A DNA stretch of 64,000 bases, from NCBI GenBank assembly GCA_012845835.1, contig JABAKD010000015.1:290501-354500 (forward strand), given 5' to 3'. Numbering within the stretch: position 1 is the stretch's first letter; every line of letters begins with the position of its first letter. Of the stretch, positions 31,001-41,300 are shown piece by piece. Made by a program: the position numbers and the translations under genes. The stretch comes from Undaria pinnatifida. Lineage: Eukaryota; Sar; Phaeophyceae; Laminariales; Alariaceae. The notes beneath the pieces were generated by a model. The model saw nothing but the letters and a program-made list of their open reading frames with translations, had not been told where the DNA came from and did no database searches.

Positions 31001-34000
31001 CGTCGGATGAGGTACAGCAGCGAAACGTGGGCTCCTGACGAGTGCCCCATCAGGTAGACCTCGGGCAGCTCATCGAGCCCCAGCACGCGCGTGTTGCAGG
31101 ACATCCACCGCATGGCAGCAGCCAGGTCGTCCACCTTCATCAGCCCAAGAAGAAAACGTTCAACAAAACGAAACGAAAAAGTTACAACAAAAAAAAACGG
31201 AGAAAAGCGGGGGAAAAAATATTCAAAAAAATTGAAGAACAAACTTCTAGTGAGCAAAACCGAAGAATAAGCGAAAAAGCGAAGAACGACGAACGAAGAA
31301 CAGGATTTTTTTACGGTACCTGCCTAGGTATAATATGTGAGGCATGTCAAACGCACCGGGTGTGTGCGATTTAGTAGGGAAAATGTGATGTATTACGTAT
31401 AAATTACAGTTTTCCTGCTTGATTTTTTTTCCGAAGAAAAACTGAAGGCTAGGCCAAGCGTAGGGAGCATACCTGCTAGGGGGTGGCAACACGTGCTAAG
31501 GAAGGGGTAGGGGTAGTGTTTTAAAACGTAGGTTAGGGTTAGGGTTAGGGTTACAAAAATCTAAGTCGCGGGACTGACGGGGCTCTCAGCCGAGTTGAGG
31601 AACTACGTCGTACTCACTTTGTTTTTTGGTAGTTACTTTTTTTCCTCATCCCTTCTGTTGTTGTCTTCGCACCTTTCCTTTCTCCTGCTCCTTCCCTAGA
31701 CGGAACTCAGACCCGGGGTCATCACACAGGCTCTTCGCCCCCCTCCCCAGTACGGTACGTGAATTCTTGGTTATAACGGAAACATTCCCGCTATTCCTTC
31801 CCTCGTCGACTCTCATCGAACTATCGTTGTATCTTCATTCGTATTGTACACTATACTATCCGTAATTCATTACGAGGTATAGACTATAGGTATAGACTAT
31901 AGGTATAGACTATAGGTATAGACTATAGGTATAGACTATAGGTAGGCTGTGGGAGTTTGGTAATTGGGTTATTAATAGGCATGAAAAAAAATGTCAAAGT
32001 CAGTTCTTGGGTGAGGTGTTTAGGGTTTATTGTTCCGTGCTTAGTGCTTAGTGTTTAGTACAGAGCTTCTCATGTGAGGAGCTCATCAAAATTACGGTAG
32101 ACTAGTACAGTATTACACTAGTACACTAGTACAGCAGGTGCACTCGCTACCGTAGCGTGCGTCGCGATGTCGTCAACAGGATGACGTTAAGAGGATAGGG
32201 CGGTTGCATAGCACGTACCTGGCCATGTATGTCGGCGTCGGGATAGACCCGGTAGCTTAAGGAGACCACGGTGTACCCCAGCTGAGAGAGGCGGTCCACC
32301 ATCACCCTGTACATCCTGACAAGCGACAAACGCCGGACAGCACGTCAACGCTACCGGTATACCTGGTACCTATTTTGGCGAATTATGGCCGTGAAATATC
32401 AGTGTTGCTTTTGGGTCGCGCAAAATAGTGCTGACATAGAGCTGTTTACGAAACGACAAGCGCCTCCGTTCCTCGAGGCTAATTGTGGTGGCTAATATTG
32501 TCGTTATCTACCTGGTGCTGCAGCAGTACCCCAGTTGAGAGAGCCTGGCCATCTGTACACGGTACATACCGACAAACGTCGCCAGGCATTCGTTACTTAA
32601 AGCCAATCACTAGGGAAAACATTTTGTTTGTGATATACCGGTGTCGCATTCGTTGGGTATCAGGTACACTATAGTGCTATGAACAGAACGCAACAGACCG
32701 CCAAGCACTTCTGTTGCGCAAGGCTAATGATCAAGGTGAATTTCTATTGCGATACATCAGTGTTGCATTTGCTCCGTACAGCAGTACCTTTTCTACGGCA
32801 GTGGTATAATATTACAGGACACATTGCCAAGATACAGCTAGACATGGTGCCCTTATTACCTGGTAGATAACACGCCAATACGGTACACGGACCCACGGTA
32901 CTCACGGTACTCACGGCCGCCTGGGTGTTTCAAATTAAATCGACTCCAGTAGCGCTGCACACGCACTGGCCCTACCGAGTGCCACTAGACCTCCCGTGGC
33001 CGCGCTACGAGCACGACAAGAGCATGCGGGCTTCTCGACCAATTTGGGGGCCAGGGATGATAGCCAAAAAAAAGCCACCAAAAAGTCACGCCACAAGATT
33101 GGAAAACCAACTGTCTACAAGCAGTGCTAGCGCGCAGCAATACGAGAGGGACCATGCTACGCCCGTGTCGTGTGGTTTCCTTGCCTTGTTGTACGGACAC
33201 CAAAGTTTTTCCGAAGTATGTTGGGTGAGACGCAAAGCCCCTTAAACTTCCACCGGCAGTAAAATGATGTGCTGCTCCTTCCGCAGCACGATCCCTTCTA
33301 AACCTTCTGTTGCTGCCAAACAAATAACCCCAAATTACCCTAAATAACCCTAAATTACCCTATCGGTAGGGAGATCGACCTCGTTTCGTATGTGTGGGTG
33401 GGGAAGATGTAAGTAAGCCGGAAAGGAGAGCGGGCGACCCCCCTTTCCCCCCTCCCTTCTGCATTTTATATAGGGGTAGGGGAGGCGTACGCATGCGGGG
33501 GGGGGGGGGGGGGGGGGGGGAAAGGGCATCGCAGCTCCTCCCTCCCCGCCATTACGGAGTTTGTTCCGAAAACCGTGGGTGCAGGGGTAAAGGGATTAAA
33601 TTCTGTCGCGTACAACTATACTACTGTAGTACTGTACTGCTGTACTTATGTACTGCTACTCACCAGGTGCGACCAGAACCCCAAGCCCCGCCATGGACGA
33701 AGACGATTACCTTAGGACGCCCATCACCAACCCCTTCGGCGGGACGTACCACTTCAATCACCTGGCACGGCGTGTAACGGGAGCCAATACGACACGTTGC
33801 AAACATCAGTTCACCATACCGCCGTGGATAAACATATACTTACCATGAGGAGCCAATACATCACGTTACAACACCAGCCCACCCTCCCAATTGACCGAGC
33901 GAAGGTGCCAGTGAACAGAGCGATCGGAGTACTAATATAAAAAACTACCTGGTGCATACATGCAACTCTCTGGTAGCTGTACGCATAGTCTACCGCAGCA

Positions 34001-34208
34001 GTATTTTCGAAGTTTCGATTGACGTGTTACCTGTCTAGGGTGTGCGCCATACCGATGGTCTTCCCTCTGGCGGCCGATAGCCAAGAACCGAGCGGCAAGG
34101 CGGGGCCTCATGACTGCGGCCAGGCCAGCCGTAAACATAACTCCCACATCGGCGACCACTTGAAAACATCCGTCCCGGAAGGAGCGCTGGGTAGAGAGCG
34201 GTACAACC
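28047..34208 (-). CDS. alpha/beta-hydrolase, isoprenylcysteine methylesterase-like; 5' exon(s) missing
   Basis: Minus-strand join, 5' to 3': 34208..34031, 33761..33664, 32315..32219, 31134..30755, 29995..29361, 28210..28047 (TAG). Phases agree at all five junctions, giving 516 complete codons. The order matches plant ICME-type esterases. It has a hydrophobic N-terminal part ending REDHRYGAHPRQ, the oxyanion-hole motif HGGAW (residues 82-86 of the visible part), YTVVSLSYRVYPDADIHGQ, the nucleophile elbow GHSSGAH (Ser156), the catalytic Asp in HGMADATVP (Asp433) and the catalytic His in GGDHVG (His465). Such enzymes hydrolyse the methyl ester of prenylated cysteine at membranes, or related small esters; the substrate here is inferred only. 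Two lineage-specific insertions occur: about 50 residues with an internal duplication in exon 31134-30755, and about 130 Gly/Pro/Ser-rich residues in exon 29995-29361. The exon before 34208 must end with two spare bases and was not found. The acceptor before 31134 is AAG, slightly unusual. Confidence 0.85.
28766..29292 (-). mobile_element. mobile family B copy inside a hydrolase intron
   Basis: Matches 62998-63512 over about 520 bp, from GGTGTACTCAGTTTGTACATGGCC through GAGCACGTCGGGTTTTCACCGAC, GATGAGTTACTTTGTTCT and CCAACCAACGCCA to CACATAATG. The poly(G)-TACTCA end is the presumed 3' terminus, so the element lies on the minus strand, like its host gene. An A-run at about 29197-29208 is shared. 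Its small frames are poorly conserved between copies, so it is probably non-coding or a truncated 3' end. Confidence 0.85.
31531..31552 (+). repeat. interstitial telomere-like (TTAGGG)n
   Basis: Three to four TTAGGG units within a hydrolase intron. Similar short runs lie near 24247, 46462 and 58931 (complement). Confidence 0.85.
31870..31945. repeat. 13-bp minisatellite (GGTATAGACTATA)
   Basis: Five to six perfect units within a hydrolase intron. Confidence 0.9.
32513..32860 (-). pseudogene. decayed copies of hydrolase exon 32315-32219 with intron flank
   Basis: CAGTACCCCAGTTGAGAGAGCCTG...GACAAACG at 32524-32580 aligns with GTACCCCAGCTGAGAGAGGC...GACAAACG at 32273-32330. The flank AGTGTTGC(T/A)TTTG...CGCAAGGC or TCGAGGCTAAT repeats once more, ending in CAGTACC at about 32780. 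That gives one clear copy and one largely erased copy, about 250-265 bp apart. Both lack an open frame. Confidence 0.75.
33499..33521. repeat. poly(G) tract
   Basis: An uninterrupted G-run of more than 20 bases. Its length may be inexact in the assembly. Confidence 0.8.
33800..33885 (-). pseudogene. decayed copy of the hydrolase HGGAW exon
   Basis: On the minus strand GTTTATCCACGGCGGTATGG at about 33839-33820 echoes GTCTTCGTCCATGGCGGGGCTTGG of exon 33761-33664. GAGCCAATAC(G/A)(A/T)CACGTT also occurs twice (33781 and 33852), marking a local duplication. Confidence 0.5.
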
Positions 34209-34299
34209 CTGCGGCAACATGATACACAAAGTCGCGGTCCCGCGTTAGCGCGGTATCTTAGTGTGGTGAAAATTGGTTTGTCACAACTTTGTCTTGCAG

Positions 34300-34372
34300 G
34301 CATCGCACCCACATCGGCGACCGATTGACAACATACGTCCGAAAGGAACGCCGGGTAGAGGGCACCGCACTA
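34300..34372 (-). pseudogene. decayed copy of hydrolase exon 34208-34031 (5' part)
   Basis: CCCACATCGGCGACCGATTGACAACATACGTCCG...CGCCGGGTAGAG (plus strand) aligns with CCCACATCGGCGACCACTTGAAAACATCCGTCCC...CGCTGGGTAGAG in the functional exon, about 167 bp away. The copy then diverges. Confidence 0.8.
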
Positions 34373-34890
34373 TTACTAGTGACGGATCGCGACCTTAGTA
34401 CGAGAAGAGCAGCAGAGCGTGAGTTTGTGCCCACAAGACACAACAGATTCCATAATAGGGCGAGGGCGCACGACGAAAAACAGCGCTGAGATTTCCATTA
34501 CCTTTTTTCGTGCACCCTCGGGAGTTATAGCTACAATCGTCATATTATACGTAGGCGATATTCCAATCGCGACTAAGGGATCATTTAGGAGCCGTCCCCG
34601 GGTTTCACCTCTTGCGTTTTGCTACTCCTGTCGCAACATATAAATCTCGCCTACGTACGTAATCGTACTATGGTTGCTATTTTCGCCCTCCGACAAAATA
34701 GCGTACATGATGCCGTTCCGATATAAATCGAATATCCTTCCCCAAGGGAGTTTACTATCTCCCCTATGACCCTCTGTCAACCATTCCCCAACTTCCCTTC
34801 CCCGTCTTTTCATTCGTGGTTACCGGTATAGTCTATCCTACTCCTCATCAATGTTCCATGCCCAGGTCATTAGCTGCAGTATTCCGGCTT
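34373..34890. other. anonymous, includes the short repeat shared with 2273-2349
   Basis: The match is at 34668-34741 (TTCGCCCTCCGACAAAATAGC, AAATCGAATATCCTTCC). No exon was found. Confidence 0.5.
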
Positions 34891-34894
34891 CTTC

Positions 34895-36219
34895 TTCCCT
34901 TCCTCTCGCGACCTGGCGGTCCCTCAGGGTCAGCTTATACCTGTGCACTCAGCGCGAAATTGCGACGTGGGTGATCACAGAGATTATCTGGAAGAGTCGT
35001 TCCTTGCACACGCCTTTCCGCGCTAGGGATGATCAGACCGTCCCCCCGGCGATGCTGGCCGCTACCTCATCTACCTCATCCATCAGGTCGCTGCCTTCCT
35101 TTCCGAGGCGTTCAAAGCCTTCCACCGCGAGGGTGGCGCGTTTGTAACTGCTCTTGTAGAAGGACACCTGTCCCGGACGAGCGTAGTGATGGCGCTTGCA
35201 CGCCTCAGAAATGGAAGCAGCTGATCCGTCGTGGTCAACGCCGCCTGCCCCATGTGAACCCCCGCTCGTGGGTCCGCATACGTGACGTCGAGTAATATCG
35301 CTGTGTTGCGATACTCCGACGCCGTAGCATCTCGGCGTCCTCCCGTCTCGATAACGATATCCATGCAGAGATCCCTGTTTGCGTGTAAGGGGGCTCCGCT
35401 TTCCGCTTGGTGACGAATGGGCATTATCTTCAGGGTGCGGGAGAGCGCGTGGACCAGGGGCTGGTGCTGGTTCATCTGCGCCCTTGATCGACGATATAAT
35501 CGTGCATGCCGCCTGTCAGCCTCCGCTGCGCCCCAGCAGGGGCACCTGGCCGCCAGGAACTCCTCAACCCCCAGGAATCTCCGTCCCGCAGCCACGAACA
35601 CCGACGCTGGGGTGACTCTGGCCGAGTCGACAAGCCTCTCGCCCCTTACGAAAGCAGTAGTAGCCCCTGGTCACGATTGACTCCATTGCCGGGCCTTGGC
35701 CAAACATTTCGTCTCCTCTCCTCCTTCTCGGTCATCCGCGCCTCGCTGGGGCGTCGTCTCGGGGAGCTGGTCCAGCGAAGCGACGTACCTCTCATAACGG
35801 ACTCGGTTTACCAGCTTCCCCAGTCAATGCTGCGCTGTGACGGAGCTGATAGTTTCGGCGTTGTGTGCTGGCAACTCTTCCGCAATCGATTGCCCTGACG
35901 CATCTTGCTCTCCTGCTCTACAGGCTCTGTCCAGCCAGTTTTCAAGCACGATGTTCGCCATGGCTTCCTCTGAAACCCCGTGCATATCGCGGAGGTCCCG
36001 GACGCTCCTCCAAATGCGCCGGACGAGGTCTGGAGCAGGCAGCTCCCTCCGGACTTTGTCCTCTATAGCGCCGGACAGATCAGCAAGCACCTCCGGCACC
36101 GTTGCCACCAAGCTTCCAACGGACGCTGACACCCTCCGGGCTTCAGCCGACGACAGCCCACACCCTCCGGCCCCCGTGGACAGGCTCGCCTGCGCCTGGT
36201 GGTAAAGCTGCAAGGTCAA
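34895..36219 (-). mobile_element. decayed retroelement ORF, C-terminal part of a reverse-transcriptase-type protein
   Basis: The minus strand is coding-like in one frame from 36219 to about 35250, broken by stops near 35825 and 35671. A frame change follows, and homologous sequence resumes to about 34900 (LAVEGFERLGKEGSDLMDEV, then ERLFQIISVITHVAIS). Phrases such as LSSAEARRVSASVGSLVATV, HQAESGAP, LDVTYADP and a CPCWGAAEADRRHARL Cys/His segment resemble the C-terminal region of non-LTR-type RT proteins that I know from algal and oomycete genomes. The polymerase domain itself is absent. It lies between the hydrolase and the FAD oxidoreductase, or within the 5' intron of the hydrolase. Identification is from memory and unsearched. 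Confidence 0.65.
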
Positions 36220-37051
36220 CTGCTATGTTGGGCACCCGTCCTCGAGGAACGACGATTCTTCTGCCCCCGAAGATAAGCAGTTTCCCAAGCATCCACATGG
36301 CGTTGCTGTCTGCCTTTTGGCATGCTGGCTGGGACATAGGTATTCGTGCTTATCAGCTTCCGCAATGCAAATCGACGTATATACATCCAGATATAATACT
36401 CGTATTAACAGAGGCATTTTCTCGCCAACGACAGCACAGCAGCTGCAGCAGTTCTCGTACGTACGTAAGCAGAGTGGCATTTCCACAAGACGACATAGCA
36501 ACAGCACTTATTGTGAGAAGCAGCTGTGCAACAAAACAAGACGGCCTATCTATCGGGATAGCATGCTTACACTGTCAAATAGCGTTCCGTCCTCGGCTTG
36601 ATTCGTTTCGGCAACTCTCGCGGTACGCCTACGCTGGAAGAATTACAGCTGTCCCTGCTGCTGCTGTGCCTGGTACGACAATGCTGTAGTCTACTCACGA
36701 TGTGGCGTTCTCAAGACTCCAGTACTTTCGGGTACGTATGAGCATTGCTGTTCAACAACATTGCGTTAGCCCCACCTGTGAAGCAAGCGGGTGGCCACCA
36801 CATTGCCAGGCTTATCCCGGAAGACGGAACCATGGATGGTGAACCTCTGTCCTTCATTGCTGTCACCCATGGCAGCTACCAGGCTGTTCCTTCTCGCAGT
36901 GTCTCGTGAGCTTGTGAGAGAGCTTAGACTGAGAGCTGAAATTGGAAGGTTTCAATGTTTTGCGCATGCATGCACGAGCACTGAAGGAGGGGATGATTGG
37001 TACATTCCACATGTGACACAACAACAGCAAAAAACGAAAACATTTGAATTC
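36220..37051. other. 5' flank of the FAD oxidoreductase gene
   Basis: Contains the region between two divergently transcribed genes. I see no certain TATA or initiator element and could not locate the missing first exon of the hydrolase here. Confidence 0.4.
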
Positions 37052-38286
37052 ATGGCGTGTCATGTGGGGAGGAGCACCCTCTTTGTATTTGGCGTGACTC
37101 TGCTCTGGCAACATGTTGCCGGGTTCCTTCCGCCGCCTTGGTCGGTAAGATCATTTGCCAGCAGAAGCAGCCCAAGTTGCCCAGTACGTTATGATGGAAT
37201 TCGAAATCTCCGATTTGGCCCAGGTCAGATGAACCAGACCAAGATGACCGAGTCTGCTGGTGCTGGTACGTCAAAAGCTTATGATGGCACTACACGCCAA
37301 AAGCAGGTGCGTGAGGCGTTGTCCAGAGTCGCCCATCGTGCAGCACAGAGATCGTGGGGTGTGGCCATACCCTCGAGCCCTTGATCTGTGTAGATCGCGT
37401 TGTGATATTGTGATGCTGACGCGATTGAGCCGTGTACATGGAGTGATGGCTATTATGAAGATCTCCGTTTTTTGCGGCGTAGATCATGTATCATGTATAT
37501 ATTTGAACGAGTTTATAGTGACCATTTGGATCTTAAAATAAATAACAAACAGTCCTTACATTTCCGTTATGATGTCATGCTACCGCTGCTCTGTGCGAAT
37601 TTATGTTTCCACTTCAATGACTGATGTTCGTACGTGTTGCGTGTGCTCTGTTGCTCGGTTGCATGGCGCTTTTGAAAGATTTTCGACTACTTGTATGCAT
37701 TTCTCTGCGATGTCTTTCTTAGCTACTCTGTTGTGAGACTCGCATTCTTGACTGCTGCTCTATGCATTGTACTGCCTGTCTACTTTGCATTATACTGCTG
37801 CCACCTTTGCATTTTGTTTGGTACTGTGAGATCATCTCTTGTAATAATTCGTAATAATACCGCAGCGTATCCGAATCTGAAAATGAGATGGATTTTCAGG
37901 GCGCAGAATCAGACGGGCAGAACCGGATCGACGACATGGACGGGCAGAATCGGATCGACGACATGGTCTTACAACGGAACCCCGAATTTACAGGGAGCTT
38001 TTTTAATAAAGTTATCGCGAAAAATAATCAACAACGGCAATCGCTCGAACACGTACATGCTTGCTCGAGTTCGCTGGCCCAGAGCATCTCAACGCACACG
38101 TAGATGAAGCTTTGTAGGTGGGGCAAGGGAAAACACGCCATGTATGTGCGCTTCACGCGAGGAGGGTTGTCTTCCCCCTCGCTCCCGTTGGTCTCGTGCA
38201 TCAAAAGACATGTCGCAGGCGGCCCGTCGGTCTCGTGCATCAACGAGGACATGTCGCAGGCGGCGGCTGTCCTGGTCCTCGACAAA

Positions 38287-38363
<77 letters not shown>

Positions 38364-41300
38364 TATCTCCGTGTTTGTCGAATGGTGCAAATGGTGCAAA
38401 TGGTTAGTGCAATCGCGACTGCGAGGAGAGTGGCAAGGCTCTCGTGGCCGTCACCGTCACTATCCGATCCCATCTGCACGTGGTGAGGCCTGAGGTGTGT
38501 GCCAGCGGATAGCGGGACACAGCAGCAGGACGAGTACGCCTATGATACGTGCTGCTTGCTCACAGCAGACAGATAGATGTGTCTGATGCATGTGTCTTGT
38601 GCCTTGTACTGCTACAGTACTATTAATACTTAATACTACTGTTCTGGCTTGTTACCGAGCTTGTTGCCTCCCATAACATGTGTAAAACCAAACCCGAATG
38701 CCATTTTCGGATGGGGATTTTATCCGAAAATGGACCCCCCCTTTTTCTGTTGGAGGCCGACCCGAAAAAAACTATATCCGAAAATGGAAGCCTGAAAAAT
38801 CACCCTTTTCGGGTCTATAAGATATCCAAACAAGTTTTGCGACCAGAAAATATTCATTTTCGGATCCAGAAACAGTGTTATAAGAGATGGCCTGAAGCAG
38901 GCAGGAAGCGACTCGCTCGTACGAATTCTCCACGGGGAAAGTCACCCTTTTCATTTTGGTACTTGCTGGTGCAGAAAAAGACTCGCTCATACGTATTCTT
39001 CAATGGAAAAGGTCGCTACAGGGGCCAAATCCCGTGCTGTGCCGATAACCTCAAAGCAGCCCATTGGAGATAAAAGAAAAAAAAGAAAAGGCTAAAGCTA
39101 CGTCGTATGGGCACCAAGTCCCCTTCCCCTTCCCCTTCCCCTATTGTACTATAGATTGTATACCGCCGCATTACGCACAAGTTCAAGGTCACCAGAGGTC
39201 CCAGCCTTCGTTCCGTGCTGACCCGAGGTACCCACTCGCCTCGGTGTGTCCTCTGCACCACCACCACGACACTATTAATACACTATTAATACACTAATAA
39301 TACACCATTAATACATTATTATGGTTAGGTAGAATAGTGTATCAATGCAATAGCCTATTAATAGCGTATTAATGGAGAACCTGCTAGGGGCACAGCCCCA
39401 AGAAAAAGGCAAACAAAAAAAAAATGCAGGCAACGAGCGCTTACAGAGAGGGGAGAGCCGGGAGCCTTGAAGGTAAGCTCTCCCACCCAAGAAGTTACGA
39501 CCCAAACGCCAAGGATGACTACTGTCGACGCCAATTGTAAAGGTATCCCCTATTCCATGGGGACGCAGAGTGTCCGTGCTGGGTGGGTCGCCTACCTCCA
39601 TGGGTCATGGCATCTCACGCTTTTCTCCATTATTTTGCGTTCATGGCTCAATACATCACACAAGACCAGGTATCGAACTCGTGCAAGTCCTAGAACACGC
39701 CGTGATCCGGTGTGCGATGTTTTCACGAAATATCGCCTAATGTGCCAATCATCGTACAGAAAAGTATGACACTATGAAAGAACATATTCTGCAGCTCATG
39801 AGATATGTGATAGAATGTCAAATATTTCATATAGCTTACACATCTGCGTAGAACACTCCATTGTAATATATGTTCATGTAGGTTGCGGTTGTAGGTGGCG
39901 GTTGCAGATGGACATTGGGTTTGGCGCGGCGTCACACTTGGTTGCTGCTGGCGTTACGAGCACGTTGCATATAAGTGTTAGTACAGCGCTCGCAAGCATG
40001 TACTGGTAGTGCCGCAAGGCGCGACACGCCGATATGACCTTTTAGAGCTGCAAAAAAACATCCCGTACTTCATTGAATATATTTTCTCTGTAAACACGGT
40101 TGCGGTTCTAGGGAGGTCAAGTGGTACCATGTTACCCTGTTACCATGTTACCTGCTAAGGGCTATGACGGCAACAAAAGGGCCATGTTGTACGTAAGTTC
40201 AGTCCGTTTTGTCTTATTATGGACGCTCTCAAATCGGACACGTCGTAAGAGGTGGTGGTCGTAGGTGGAGGCTGGGCAGAAATCAGCGCAGCATCGCCTT
40301 TCGCTGCGGCGTTAAGGCCACCTTGCGTACAGGTTTTAGTATAAGCTTCACAAAATGTATTCCCGATAGGTTTCAGTATCGGCGCCACAAGGCGCGACCA
40401 GCCGATTTGACCTTTTAGAACGGCAAAATATGCCCCGTACTATTAATAGTTCAAATGTTTTTCCACCAAAAAATGTGGGTGCAGTTCTAGCAGGGCAATG
40501 TCCTATGATATGGGCTCGTATATATGATATAAATATTATATGACGGTCAGAAACAGCCCATAGGTTGTGTCCGTTTCATGTTATTATTGTGATTATTATG
40601 TTTGCAATTCGACAATGTGCGGCATGAGTTTTTGGGTCCATCACTTTTTGTTATGGACGCTGTTTAACTGGATACCTGATAACAGGTGGTTGTTGTAGGA
40701 GGAGGTTGGGCAGGGTTCGGCGCGGCGTCACACCTGGCTGCTGCAGGAGTTAACGTCACGTTGCTTGAGGCACAACCATCTGCTGGAGGACTGGCGGCTG
40801 GCTGGAAGACGGACAAGGGGAACAAGTATGTGTTCTTGTGCCACAGTTATCGTGTCGTTGTTGTTGTTGTTGTTGTTGTTGATGTACTCGATGTTATTTT
40901 CACATTCCCCCATCGTCAATCTACAGTACTGTAGTGCGTGGTCACCAGACAGGCTCCATCAACTTTGGGGTGAGAGAGTACTGTGCGCTGTTATATGCAG
41001 GGTAGCGCCCTTCTGACTAGAAACCTGGCTTCTGGCCCAGGCTAGATTTCTTTGTTGACCAAAAGGTGTGTCTACGCTAACTTTGGTATAACCGATCAAG
41101 CAAATCTGATGTCGGAAAAAAACACGCTGGTTTTATCGTGGGGGTGGTGGGAGTGGTGGTGGGAATGATGGTGATGGTGGTAGTGGTGGTGGTGGTGGTG
41201 GTGGGGTCGGGGTGGTGGGGTCGGGGGGGGGGGGCTGGCGGCGGTGGAAGTGGTGGTACGGGGGGGGTTCCCTACGTATTCGAGGTGGGCGTTTTTTGCA

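Noticed and set aside
31531-31552. TTAGGG repeats as a chromosome end
   Set aside because: Only three to four units inside an intron, with genes on both sides; likewise at 58931. Interstitial, not telomeric.
33499-33521. Very long poly(G) runs as functional quadruplex elements
   Set aside because: Homopolymer lengths are prone to sequencing error, and many runs mark the tails of mobile families B and C; no independent evidence of function.
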